A model generated the notes under the pieces. That model was not told the DNA's origin. It was given only the letters and a program-made list of their open reading frames with translations, and made no database searches. Below are positions 25,082-33,165 of a stretch of 45,794 bases of DNA, piece after piece; position 1 is the stretch's first letter; every line of letters begins with the position of its first letter. Both the position numbers and the translations under genes were made by a program. The stretch is from Microvirga tunisiensis (GTDB lineage Bacteria; Pseudomonadota; Alphaproteobacteria; Rhizobiales; Beijerinckiaceae), in contig NZ_VOSK01000029.1 in assembly GCF_009296175.1 (NCBI RefSeq), positions 1 through 45,794 on the forward strand, in the 5' to 3' direction.

Positions 25082-26014
25082 ATGCTTGATCGTCTTGACG
25101 GAATGGTGGCGTTCGTCGCTGTCTGCGACGGTCCCGGCTTTGCCGCGGCAGCGCGCCGTCTTCACCTCTCGCCGTCAGTGGTCACCCGGCGTGTCGCGGC
25201 GCTGGAGGAGCGAATGGGCGTCCGGCTGTTGCAGAGGACCACCCGCTCGATCATGCTGACGGAAGCAGGGGCGCGGTTCCTGGAGCGGGCCCGCCGCATC
25301 CTTGCAGAAGTCGAGGAAGCGGAGCTGTCCGCGCAGGACGAGCGCACCCACCCGCGCGGCAAGCTTGCGGTGTCAGCCCCGCTCCTGTTTGGCCGAATGC
25401 ATGTGGCGCCGCTCCTCTCCCGCTTTCTGGCGACTTTCGCGGAGGTCAGCGCCGAACTCATGCTGACCGACCGCCTCGTGAACCTCGTCGAAGAAGGGGT
25501 CGATGTCGCAATCCGGATTGGCTCTCTGGCGGATTCCAGTTTGATTGCCACGAAGCTCGGCCAGACCCGGCGGGTCCTCGCGGCTGCGCCAGCCTACCTA
25601 GCCGCAAAGGGCGGGATGCCAGAACACCCGCGCGAACTTGCGCGATATGATATCATCAGCTTCGATGCCCTGCTCCCCGACACCGAATGGGTCTTCATTG
25701 GTGCGGGAGACGATGAAATTCGTGTCAGGATCAAACCGCGGCTGACGACCAACAACGGCGATGTGGCCATCGGCCATGCCCTGAGCGGGGGCGGCATTAC
25801 GGCGGCATTCTGTTACCAGGTGGACCAGGCGTTCAGATCTGGCGCTCTTGTCGAGGTGCTGCCCGCATTTGCGCCTCCGCCCGTCCCGATCCAGGCGGTT
25901 TTCCCGACCTCCCGGCTGCTTTCAAGCAAGGTGAAAGCGTTTCTGACGCTGGCAAAGGAGGCGGCGTCCTCGTGGCGCTTTCTCGATCACTTTGCCGGCA
26001 AAGCCGACGCGTGA
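25082..26014 (+). CDS. LysR-family regulator 3, divergent from the AhpD/PPOX pair
   Basis: 310 residues. The N-terminal helix-turn-helix is MVAFVAVCDGPGFAAAARRLHLSPSVVTRRVAALEERMGVRLLQRTTRSIMLTEAG, followed by a substrate-binding-like domain with DVAIRIGSLADSSLIATKLG, typical of the AaeR/DsdC-like cluster of LysR proteins that often control a divergent oxidoreductase gene. It is not closely related to the two paralogues at 10711 and 19622. The ATG at 25082 has no strong ribosome site. The 116-bp intergenic region with the AhpD-like gene probably holds both promoters; no clear repeat was picked out there. Confidence 0.88.
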   Translation: MLDRLDGMVAFVAVCDGPGFAAAARRLHLSPSVVTRRVAALEERMGVRLLQRTTRSIMLTEAGARFLERARRILAEVEEAELSAQDERTHPRGKLAVSAPLLFGRMHVAPLLSRFLATFAEVSAELMLTDRLVNLVEEGVDVAIRIGSLADSSLIATKLGQTRRVLAAAPAYLAAKGGMPEHPRELARYDIISFDALLPDTEWVFIGAGDDEIRVRIKPRLTTNNGDVAIGHALSGGGITAAFCYQVDQAFRSGALVEVLPAFAPPPVPIQAVFPTSRLLSSKVKAFLTLAKEAASSWRFLDHFAGKADA

Positions 26015-26525
26015 GTCCCTGAACTCCAGAAGCTGGAGGATCGGCTGGAGCGTGCATCAGGTCGACATGGAACGGCTCAACCCCGCGGCTGCGGGGCCCT
26101 CGCGACTACCCGACGGGTGCAAGCTGCGCCTTCATCGTGCCAAGTCCGGATCATGCCGCAGCCAAGCCTGCGGCGGGATGCCAGAGCTACGAGGAGGCAG
26201 GTTCGCGGAGCGAAATGATCCGAACCTGGTCTGATGTCCCTGCCGTGACCGCCTTTCGCGCTTCACGTTGACCCTGAGCCACGACAAGGCTCGCTCTTCA
26301 CCCCTGACCTACGCTCCCCCTCTCCTGCTGTCATGAACGCGCTTTGGTGCGCTGACGCACAGACGAGCTTCTGTGGTGACGATTATAAACTGATGAAAGT
26401 TGATATTCGTCAGGCGTCAGATCAGCCTGATCGGAGCAACGCAAGACTCTGGTAATGCGCCGGCTTGTCTCGGGTCACAGCCAAACGCCCGAGCCCGTTT
26501 GAGACCTTGGCCGAAGGTGAACGCC
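26015..26525. other. Intergenic region upstream of the RND efflux genes
   Basis: No gene recognised. The frame of the adaptor protein is open back to 26400, but the first 42 codons are non-coding in character. It contains the inverted repeat at 26391-26412. Confidence 0.5.
26391..26412. promoter_or_regulatory. Candidate TetR operator upstream of the RND pump
   Basis: TGATGAA-N8-TTCGTCA: arms match at 6 of 7 bases. The same TGAYGAA half-site occurs twice in tandem just upstream of the tetR gene (30829-30842), so one regulator may bind both. It lies 114 bp upstream of the adaptor start. Confidence 0.45.
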
Positions 26526-27602
26526 ATGTACGCATCCCTGCCCATGCTCATTCTCGGTATCACCGTCGCGCTCGCCGGCTGCCAAGCAACGCCGCAGGAG
26601 GCAGCGAAACCCGTTCGCCCCGTCCTGGTGCAGTCGGTGGCCTTCACGCCTCAGACCCCAGAACGGACCTTTGTCGCGACCATCCGGCCCCGCGTCGAGA
26701 GTGATCTCGGATTCCGGGTTCCGGGTAAGGTCGCCCGGCGCCTCATCAATGTCGGTGATGCGGTCAAAGTGGGCCAAGTGCTGGCTACCCTCGATGCAAC
26801 CGATCTGCGCCTCCAGCGCGAACAGGCCGAAGCTGAGGTGAAGGCCGCGTCCGCGGCGCTCAAGCAGGCCGAGGCTGAACTCCAGCGCATCCTCACCCTG
26901 AGGGGGCAGGGCTGGTCCACCACCGCAACCTTCGACCGTCAGCAGGCTGTCACCGAGGAGGCGCGGGGCCGCATGGCCCGCGCCGAGCGCGGCCTGCTGC
27001 TGGCCGCGAACGCTCTTTCTTACGCCGCCCTCACTGCCGACATCGACGGTGTGGTCACCGCAACCCAGATCGAGCCGGGACACGTGGTCGATACCGATAA
27101 GGTTGCCATCCGCATCGCACGCCTGTCGGAGAAGGAGGCTGTGATCGCCGTTCCCGAAGCCCAGATCGCCGCGGTCCGGACGGGCGTCGCGTCCCTCTCG
27201 CTCTGGTCCATTCCTGACAAGCGCTATCAGGCGACGCTGCGCGAGCTTTCCCCCTCTGCCGATCCAGCCACCCGCACCTATTTGGCCCGCTTCTCGATTC
27301 CGACCGCAGACGAGCCGATGCAGTTCGGCATGACCGCGACGGTCACGATCGGCGAGACGGCGGCCGCTGAAGTCGTCCGCCTGCCGTTGACCTCACTCCA
27401 CAACCAAGGCGACGGCCCGGCGGTGTGGGTGATCGGTGCCGACGGCCGCCCAGTCCTGCGGCCGGTCATGGTTGCGGCTTACCAGTCCCGTGACGTCCTG
27501 ATCACCCAAGGCGTGGGCGACGGCGAGCGCGTCGTCGTCCTGGGAGCCCAGAAGCTCGATCCGGGCCAGCGCGTCCGCATCGTTGAGGCACTGCAGTTCT
27601 AA
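26526..27602 (+). CDS. RND efflux periplasmic adaptor (membrane fusion) lipoprotein
   Basis: 358 residues from 26526 (GAAGGTGAACGCC upstream). The N-terminus is a lipoprotein signal, LPMLILGITVALAGC, with Cys as lipidation site. Then come a beta-barrel/lipoyl segment (DLGFRVPGKVARRLINVGDAVKVGQVLATLD), a helical hairpin (about residues 95-160, rich in A/E/Q/R), the second lipoyl half (DIDGVVTATQIEPGHVV) and the membrane-proximal domain. It bridges the inner-membrane pump and an outer-membrane channel, which is not encoded here. It ends 18 bp before the permease gene, a standard two-gene operon. Confidence 0.93.
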   Translation: MYASLPMLILGITVALAGCQATPQEAAKPVRPVLVQSVAFTPQTPERTFVATIRPRVESDLGFRVPGKVARRLINVGDAVKVGQVLATLDATDLRLQREQAEAEVKAASAALKQAEAELQRILTLRGQGWSTTATFDRQQAVTEEARGRMARAERGLLLAANALSYAALTADIDGVVTATQIEPGHVVDTDKVAIRIARLSEKEAVIAVPEAQIAAVRTGVASLSLWSIPDKRYQATLRELSPSADPATRTYLARFSIPTADEPMQFGMTATVTIGETAAAEVVRLPLTSLHNQGDGPAVWVIGADGRPVLRPVMVAAYQSRDVLITQGVGDGERVVVLGAQKLDPGQRVRIVEALQF

Positions 27603-27620
27603 CAGTCGGGAGTTCCAGCC

Positions 27621-30600
27621 ATGAAGCAGTTCAACCTGTCGGAATGGGCCGTACACCACCCGGCGCTCATCCTGTTCCTCATCCTTGCCCTCAGCGTCGG
27701 CGGCCTTCTTTCCTTCCGCTCGCTCGGGCGTGCGGAAGATCCGAATTTCACCATCAAGAACGTGATCGTGACGGCCGTCTGGCCCGGTGCCACGGCGCAG
27801 GAGATGCAGGACCAGGTTGCGGATCCGGTCGAGAAGAAGCTGCAGGAGTTGCCGTGGCTCGACAAGGTGGTCACCTACGCCAAGCCCGGCTTCGCGGTGA
27901 TGAATGTCGGCTTTCGCGACAACACACCGGCCCATGAGGTGCCGCAGCTCTTCTACCAGCTACGGAAAAAGCTCGACGACATCCGTGGCCAACTGCCCCG
28001 CGACCTGATCGGCCCCAGCGTGAATGACGAGTACGGGGATGTCGATTCCATTCTCTACATGCTGACCGGCGACGGCGCCGACTTCGCACAGCTCAAGAAG
28101 GTCGCCGAGGGGCTGCGCCAGCAGCTGTTGAAGGTTCCGGGGGTCACCAAGGTCAACCTGTATGGTGTGCAGGACGAGCGGATCTATGTCGAGTTCAGCC
28201 ACGCCAAGCTGGCCACCTTGGGCATCCCACCCCAGGCTCTGTTCGAGTCGCTGCAGCGGCAGAACGCGGTCGTGCCGGCCGGCATGGTCGAGACCAGCGC
28301 CCAACGGATTCCTGTGCGCGTCACGGGAGCCCTCGATGGAGCAAGGGCCGTGGCCGAAACCCCGATCGAGGCTGGCGGCCGTGTGTTCCGTCTCGGCGAT
28401 ATCGCGACTGTCACCCGTGGCTTCGAGGATCCTTCCGACTCCCTGGTCCGTCAGCGTGGCCAGCCGGCGCTTGGCCTTGGGGTCGTCATGGCCAAGGGAG
28501 CGAACATCCTGGCTTTTGGCCGGGAGGTGAATGCGGCGGCGGATGCCTTCATGCAGGCGGTGCCGCAGGGCATCGACCTCGAGCAGGTTGCCGACCAGCC
28601 GCAGGTGGTCGACCATGCCGTCCGGGAGTTCGAGCATTCGTTCCTGGAAGCGCTGGGTATCGTGCTCCTCGTTTCGTTCGTGTCGTTGGGCTGGCGCACT
28701 GGCATCGTCGTGGCGCTCTCTGTTCCGCTCGTGCTCGCCATGACATTTGCCATGATGAGCCTGCTCGGCCTTGACCTCAACCGCATTACCCTCGGTGCCC
28801 TGATCATCGCCCTCGGCCTGCTGGTGGATGACGCGATCATCGCGGTGGAGATGATGATCGTGAAGATCGAGCAGGGCTGGGATCGCACGCGAGCGGCGGC
28901 CTTTGCCTGGACCTCGACGGCATTTCCGATGCTCACCGGGACGCTGGTGACGGCGGCAGGCTTCCTTCCGATCGGCTTCGCCAATTCGGCGGTCGGTGAA
29001 TATGCCGGCGGCATCTTCTGGGTCGTGGCGATTGCCCTTGTCGCCTCCTGGCTGGTGGCGGTGATCTTCACCCCCTATATCGGCGTCAAGCTCTTGCCGC
29101 GGGCACATTCCGGACCCGCGCCTGCGAACCCGCATGAGATTTACGAGACCCGCCTCTATCGCGGCCTGCGCCGGATCGTGCAGGCCTGCGTCAACCGGCG
29201 CGGCCTCACGGTGCTCGCCACGATCGGCATCTTCGTGGCTGCCATCGTGGCGTTCGGCCGGGTCCAGCAGCAGTTCTTCCCGCTGTCCGAGCGGCCGGAG
29301 CTGTTCTTCCAGATGCGCCTGCCCGAAGGAACGGCCCTTGGCGTCACCACCGAGACGGCCCGGCAGGCGGAAGCGATCCTCCGCGATGATCCCGATATCG
29401 CCACCCATACGACCTATGTCGGTCAGGGCTCCCCGCGGTTCTGGCTCGGTCTCAACCCGCAACTCCCCAACGAGGCCTTCGCGGAGATCGTGATTGTCGC
29501 CCGGGACGTGCCGGCGCGCGAGCGCATCAAGGCACGGATCGAAGGGGCGGTGGCGCAGGGCGCCCTTGCGGCAGCGCGGGTGCGGGTTGACCGCTTTAAC
29601 TTCGGGCCGCCGGTCGGCTTCCCGGTTCAGTTCCGCGTCGTTGGCCCGGACGCGATGACGGTGCGCCAGATTGCGTCCGAGGTTCGCGACGTCATGCGAG
29701 CCAACCCCAACGTGGTCGATCCGCATCTTGAGTGGAACGAGTTGACACCATTCGTGCGGCTTGTGGTGGATCAGGAGCGTGCCCGTGCCCTTGGGCTCGA
29801 TCCGCAGACGGTGTCGCAGTCCCTGCAAACGCTCCTGTCCGGCCTCCCCATCACCACTGTCCGCGACGGCACCGAGCGGGTCGAGGTCGTCGCCCGGGCC
29901 GCACAGCAGGAGCGCCTGGATCTCGGGCGTCTCGGCGACCTCACCGTGGTGTCCCGCAATGGACTGGCGGTGCCGCTGGCTCAGGTCGGGCGCATTGAAT
30001 ACGCCCATGAGGAGCCAATTCTCTGGCGGCGCAACCGCGACCTGTCGATCACGGTCCGCGCTGATGTAATCGACGGCGTCCAGCCACCGGACGTGACGAA
30101 CCAGATCTGGCCGACCCTGGCGGGGATCCGTGACCGGCTCGAGCCCGGCTATCGCCTCGAGATCGGCGGTGCGGTGGAGGAATCCGCGAAAGGCAACGCC
30201 TCCATCTATGCGCTGTTCCCGCTGATGATTGGTGTGATGCTGACGCTGCTGATGGTGCAGCTGCAGAGTTTCTCGCGCCTGCTCCTGGTCTTCCTGACCG
30301 CACCGCTTGGTCTGATCGGCGCGTCCCTCGCGCTGAACCTGGCCAACCGGCCGTTCGGCTTCGTGGCGCTGCTCGGCCTGATTGCTCTTGCCGGCATGAT
30401 CATGCGCAACACCGTGATCCTGGTCGACCAGATCGAGGCCGATGTGGCGCAGGGCGCAAGCCGGCGCGAGGCCATCGTGGAAGCAACGGTGCGACGGGCG
30501 CGTCCGGTGGTGCTCACCGGGCTGGCGGCGATCCTGGCGATGATCCCGCTCTCCTCGTCGGCGTTCTGGGGCCCCATGGCCTTTACCATCATGGGAGGTC

Positions 30601-30770
30601 TGTTCGTCGCCACCTTCCTGACCCTGCTGTTCCTGCCGGCGCTCTACGCGCTGTGGTTCCGCAAGCACCTCGACGAGCGCGGCTCCGAAGCCGTGGTGGC
30701 AGAGGGGCCAAGTCCAGGCCAGGCAGGAGAGATGGAGCGGCAGCCTGCGCTGTCGGTGGCGGCAGAGTAA
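27621..30770 (+). CDS. RND multidrug/solvent efflux permease
   Basis: 1049 residues, normal for an AcrB-type pump, start after GGGAGTTCCAGCC. It has twelve membrane helices with two large periplasmic loops (about residues 40-335 and 560-865). The proton-relay pair in helix 4 is present (LGLLVDDAIIAVEMM, Asp403 and Asp404), as is the GALIIALGLLVDD signature. The N-terminus is NLSEWAVHHPALILFLILALSVGG. It is a proton-driven inner-membrane exporter of the HAE family, working with the upstream lipoprotein adaptor and a TolC-type channel from elsewhere. Substrate unknown. A TetR gene follows 92 bp downstream. Confidence 0.95.
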   Translation: MKQFNLSEWAVHHPALILFLILALSVGGLLSFRSLGRAEDPNFTIKNVIVTAVWPGATAQEMQDQVADPVEKKLQELPWLDKVVTYAKPGFAVMNVGFRDNTPAHEVPQLFYQLRKKLDDIRGQLPRDLIGPSVNDEYGDVDSILYMLTGDGADFAQLKKVAEGLRQQLLKVPGVTKVNLYGVQDERIYVEFSHAKLATLGIPPQALFESLQRQNAVVPAGMVETSAQRIPVRVTGALDGARAVAETPIEAGGRVFRLGDIATVTRGFEDPSDSLVRQRGQPALGLGVVMAKGANILAFGREVNAAADAFMQAVPQGIDLEQVADQPQVVDHAVREFEHSFLEALGIVLLVSFVSLGWRTGIVVALSVPLVLAMTFAMMSLLGLDLNRITLGALIIALGLLVDDAIIAVEMMIVKIEQGWDRTRAAAFAWTSTAFPMLTGTLVTAAGFLPIGFANSAVGEYAGGIFWVVAIALVASWLVAVIFTPYIGVKLLPRAHSGPAPANPHEIYETRLYRGLRRIVQACVNRRGLTVLATIGIFVAAIVAFGRVQQQFFPLSERPELFFQMRLPEGTALGVTTETARQAEAILRDDPDIATHTTYVGQGSPRFWLGLNPQLPNEAFAEIVIVARDVPARERIKARIEGAVAQGALAAARVRVDRFNFGPPVGFPVQFRVVGPDAMTVRQIASEVRDVMRANPNVVDPHLEWNELTPFVRLVVDQERARALGLDPQTVSQSLQTLLSGLPITTVRDGTERVEVVARAAQQERLDLGRLGDLTVVSRNGLAVPLAQVGRIEYAHEEPILWRRNRDLSITVRADVIDGVQPPDVTNQIWPTLAGIRDRLEPGYRLEIGGAVEESAKGNASIYALFPLMIGVMLTLLMVQLQSFSRLLLVFLTAPLGLIGASLALNLANRPFGFVALLGLIALAGMIMRNTVILVDQIEADVAQGASRREAIVEATVRRARPVVLTGLAAILAMIPLSSSAFWGPMAFTIMGGLFVATFLTLLFLPALYALWFRKHLDERGSEAVVAEGPSPGQAGEMERQPALSVAAE

Positions 30771-30821
30771 GCCGCTGCCGGGGCGCTATCCTCGTGCGCG
30801 CTCAGCTGAGCCGACGCCACC

Positions 30822-30855
30822 CATTCGTTGACGAATGATGAATTTTATCATACGT
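30822..30855. promoter_or_regulatory. Candidate operator upstream of tetR
   Basis: CATTCG-TTGA-CGAATG (30822-30837) is a perfect inverted repeat. It overlaps tandem TGACGAA-TGATGAA half-sites (30829-30842), followed by AATTTTATCAT (ATGAT-N7-ATCAT). It lies just upstream of the tetR start, so it is suited to autorepression. Confidence 0.5.
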
Positions 30856-30862
30856 TTAGCTC

Positions 30863-31528
30863 ATGGATGCTGACGCTGCCCTCGCCTCGGCTGAGCCGGA
30901 CACCCGCGGCCGTATCGTCGCAACGGCCGAGCGGCTGTTCCGGCAGATCGGCTATCAGAAAACCACCGTGGCCGATATCGCCAAGGCGCTCCGGATGAGC
31001 CCGGCCAACGTGTACCGCTTTTTCGACTCCAAGAAGGCGATCAACGAGGTGGTCGCCGAGCGCCTGATGCGCGAGGTCGAGGGTGCCCTCGAGGCCATCG
31101 CGTGCCAGAAGGCTCCGGCCGCGGTCCGGCTGCGGGACATGATCGCGACCATGCACCGGATGAATGCGGCGCTGTATACCGACGAGTTGCGCATGCACGA
31201 AATGGTGGAGCGGGCGCTGAGCGAGAGCTGGCAGGTTGTCCACGGCCACCTTGAGCGCAAGAATGCGATCTTCCAGCGTGTGGTGGGAGACGGAATCGAG
31301 ACTGGCGAGTTCGCGTCGACCGATCCTGTGATTGCGTCGCGCTGTGTTCAGGTTGCCCTGATCCGCTTCTGCCATCCCGCGCTGCTCGTGCAGTGCGCCC
31401 AAGAGCCCGGTCCATCTCTGGACCAGATGACGGAGTTCATACTGGCCGGGCTGGGCTGGCGCGCGGAGCTGCCAGCAAAAAAGCGGACCGAACCACGACA
31501 GTCAAAAGCAAACTCGCGAGCAGTGTAG
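30863..31528 (+). CDS. TetR-family regulator of the RND pump (inferred)
   Basis: 221 residues. Helix-turn-helix at the N-terminus: TRGRIVATAERLFRQIGYQKTTVADIAKALRMSPANVYRFFDSKKAI, a textbook TetR DNA-binding domain, then an all-helical ligand domain and a basic C-terminal tail. No clear Shine-Dalgarno precedes the ATG at 30863, and an operator-like repeat ends 7 bp before it; the message might be nearly leaderless. Position directly after the efflux operon and the shared TGAYGAA half-site make it the probable repressor of both itself and the pump. The inducer is unknown. Confidence 0.9.
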   Translation: MDADAALASAEPDTRGRIVATAERLFRQIGYQKTTVADIAKALRMSPANVYRFFDSKKAINEVVAERLMREVEGALEAIACQKAPAAVRLRDMIATMHRMNAALYTDELRMHEMVERALSESWQVVHGHLERKNAIFQRVVGDGIETGEFASTDPVIASRCVQVALIRFCHPALLVQCAQEPGPSLDQMTEFILAGLGWRAELPAKKRTEPRQSKANSRAV

Positions 31529-31832
31529 GTGGAGGACTTGGCCGGCAGACAAGGGGCAATCCTGAGCAGGCACTTGGGTGGCGAACGCCCGTTCCAGGAT
31601 CGCCAATAGGATTCTGCCGATCGTGTCTCGCTCCTGATGAGGAGCTTCCGACGCCTTCATCGTCCCTCTCTACGGCACCGGGCTCGGATTATCAGGCCTC
31701 GATCCGCTATAGCCTGTTATGCGATCCCATATGACGTCAAGAAAAATCGAGCAAAGCACACGGAGTTCGTCTCGATAGGTCCTGCTCTACGCCTTCGCTG
31801 TTGAGGATGCATCCCCTGGATCGGACCCAGAG
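31529..31832. other. Stretch without recognised features
   Basis: Between tetR and the oxidoreductase remnant. I see no gene; its right part may be unrecognisable upstream sequence of that remnant. Confidence 0.4.
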
Positions 31833-32138
31833 ATCCGCCAAGCCGGAGAAACTCAGGACCGCTCCTGGGGCGTTCCGAAGGAGGGTAGCATCCTGGTCTC
31901 GACCTGAGACCGGCCACCTGTCGAGAAAGCGGCCCAGCACAACGTCTGAGCCGCGGGGTATCGCGCTCAGCCAAATCCGGCCCAGCTGAGCGAGACCGGA
32001 CGGCTGATTGATGAGGGGCGAGTGCGTGTTGTGGTCGATAGAGCATTCGCACTGATTGAGACAGGGGCAGCCCAGGACTACCTCGAGCAAGAAAACGTGC
32101 GCGGAAAGATCGTCCTGCGAGTTACTGACGGGACCTGA
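31833..32138 (+). pseudogene. 3' remnant of a zinc-type NADP-dependent quinone oxidoreductase
   Basis: One frame, ending at TGA 32136, reads AGETQDRSWGVPKEGSILVST, stop, DRPPVEKAAQHNV, stop, AAGYRAQPNPAQLSETGRLIDEGRVRVVV, DRAF, DYLEQENVRGKIVLRV. This is the last third of an MDR-family quinone reductase / NADP-dependent oxidoreductase (Rossmann strand, then the C-terminal catalytic-domain strand). Two in-frame TGA codons (31905 and 31947; the latter fits CGA to TGA) and loss of everything upstream mark it as dead. It does not depend on a frameshift, so it is good evidence of true decay in this window. Confidence 0.72.
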
Positions 32139-32204
32139 TGAGAACCCTGAGGGTTGAAGCTAAAAGGTTCAGCCAGCCGCGAACTCGATTGGAGCAAGCC
32201 TCCC

Positions 32205-32618
32205 ATGCCTGACCTCTCCCGTGCCCGTGACCGCATGGTCGATGTCCAGATCGCAAAGCGCGGGGTGCGGGATTCTCACGTTCTGGATGCGATGCGCCAG
32301 GTGCCACGCGAAACCTTCGTCGAGCCAGGCTTCGAGGAATTCGCCTATGAGGACGGGCCCCTGCCGATTGGCGAGGGCCAGACGATCTCCCAGCCCTATG
32401 TCGTCGCCCTGATGATCGAAGCCGCCGAGGTGAGGCCGGGCGATCGCGTGCTCGAAGTGGGCGCAGGATCAGGTTATGCCGCCGCGGTCATGAGCCGGAT
32501 TGCGGAGCGGGTCTATGCCATTGAACGCCATCCGTCCCTCGGCGCGTCGGCTCAGGAGCGGTTCAGCGAACGGGACCTTCGGGACCTTATGGAACGTAGA
32601 CTCGAATGGGAGAACTAA
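32205..32618 (+). pseudogene. pcm: Protein-L-isoaspartate O-methyltransferase, C-terminally truncated
   Basis: The start at 32205 follows GGAGCAAGCCTCCC. The N-terminal half is normal: MVDVQIAKRGVRDSHVLDAMRQVPRETFV, GPLPIGEGQTISQPYVVALM (substrate-side motif), VLEVGAGSGYAAAVMS (S-adenosylmethionine site) and VYAIERHPSLGASAQERF. After about residue 120 it diverges and stops at 32618, at 137 residues instead of about 215, losing motifs II and III. The break lies about 80 bp before a MITE. The full enzyme repairs isoaspartyl residues in damaged proteins. The truncated product should not fold properly. Confidence 0.78.
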
Positions 32619-32641
32619 TCCGGGAAGGTCCGGAGCGGGTC

Positions 32642-32790
32642 GAGCCTGTGTCAAAACGCGGACGGGCCGCTCCGTGAAGCAATTTAATTTCTTGCAAGCC
32701 CCGATAGACCGGGAAATCCCCGGTACAGAAGCCCGAACTTGTACAAATCGTTCGGCAAGGCGGAGCTTGCTCGAGTTTTGACACACCCTC
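32642..32790. mobile_element. 149-bp MITE-like element with GGTC target duplication
   Basis: Imperfect terminal inverted repeats begin GAGCCTGTGTCAAAAC at the left and GAGGGTGTGTCAAAAC at the right (complement), with 14 of the first 16 bases matching. GGTC occurs immediately outside both ends (32638-32641 and 32791-32794), fitting a 4-bp target duplication. No coding capacity. Its ends differ from the MITE at 11970. It lies just downstream of the truncated pcm gene. Confidence 0.72.
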
Positions 32791-32822
32791 GGTCAACTTG
32801 GGAAGTTTAGACATGCCCCCTG

Positions 32823-32853
32823 AAGGTCTGTTCACCGCGGGAGAACAGACCTT
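32823..32853. terminator. Strong hairpin, possible bidirectional terminator
   Basis: AAGGTCTGTTC (32823-32833) pairs perfectly with GAACAGACCTT (32843-32853) around a 9-nt loop. It sits between the pcm/MITE region and the small gene at 32902, which is transcribed towards it. Neither side has a clear T-run. Confidence 0.4.
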
Positions 32854-32901
32854 CCGGCCTGATCACAGGCCCCTGATTTAGACTCCTTCCGCAAAGAAGC
32901 A

Positions 32902-33105
32902 TCAAAACAGCTTCTTCCGGCGCTCGATGACGATCGGAAGACCACTCGGAGCGTGACCTACGACCTCATGCGTCACCCCAGACGGTAGTTTGCCCTCCTT
33001 GTCCGCCCGACTCGCCTCGCCGCGGTCGACCAAACCGCGCACAAACGACTCCTTCTCGGGAGTATCCGGAACGATAGCATCCTTGGGGATTGGCTTATGG
33101 TTCAT
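32902..33105 (-). CDS. Small hypothetical protein (67 aa)
   Basis: The start at 33105 follows AAAGG. The product, beginning MNHKPIPKDAIVPDTPEKESFV, is highly charged, with a central GLVDRGEASRADKEGKLPSGVTHEVVGHAPSG and ending VIERRKKLF. No signal peptide, membrane segment or cysteine. Short conserved proteins of this type are common in Methylobacteriaceae-like genomes, but I know no function. It is transcribed in the same direction as the peptidase gene, whose stop lies 60 bp upstream of this start, so it may be its second operon gene. Confidence 0.6.
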   Translation of the reverse strand: MNHKPIPKDAIVPDTPEKESFVRGLVDRGEASRADKEGKLPSGVTHEVVGHAPSGLPIVIERRKKLF

Positions 33106-33165
33106 GGCGCGGCCTTTCTCGTGGCTGGCGGGTGGATCCATATGAGCTCCGTTGTCCTGTGTCTC

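Noticed and set aside
28917..28926. CGGCATTTC inside the RND permease gene as a ninth composite promoter block
   Set aside because: No CTAT 16 bases upstream and no ATAG; chance match in coding sequence. The same holds for CGGTATTTC inside the start of lysR1 (minus strand, near 11645).
27960..30668. 902-codon open frame antisense to the RND permease
   Set aside because: It is the reverse-frame shadow of a GC-rich coding sequence; no family resemblance, unusual His/Arg/Glu-rich composition, no ribosome site.
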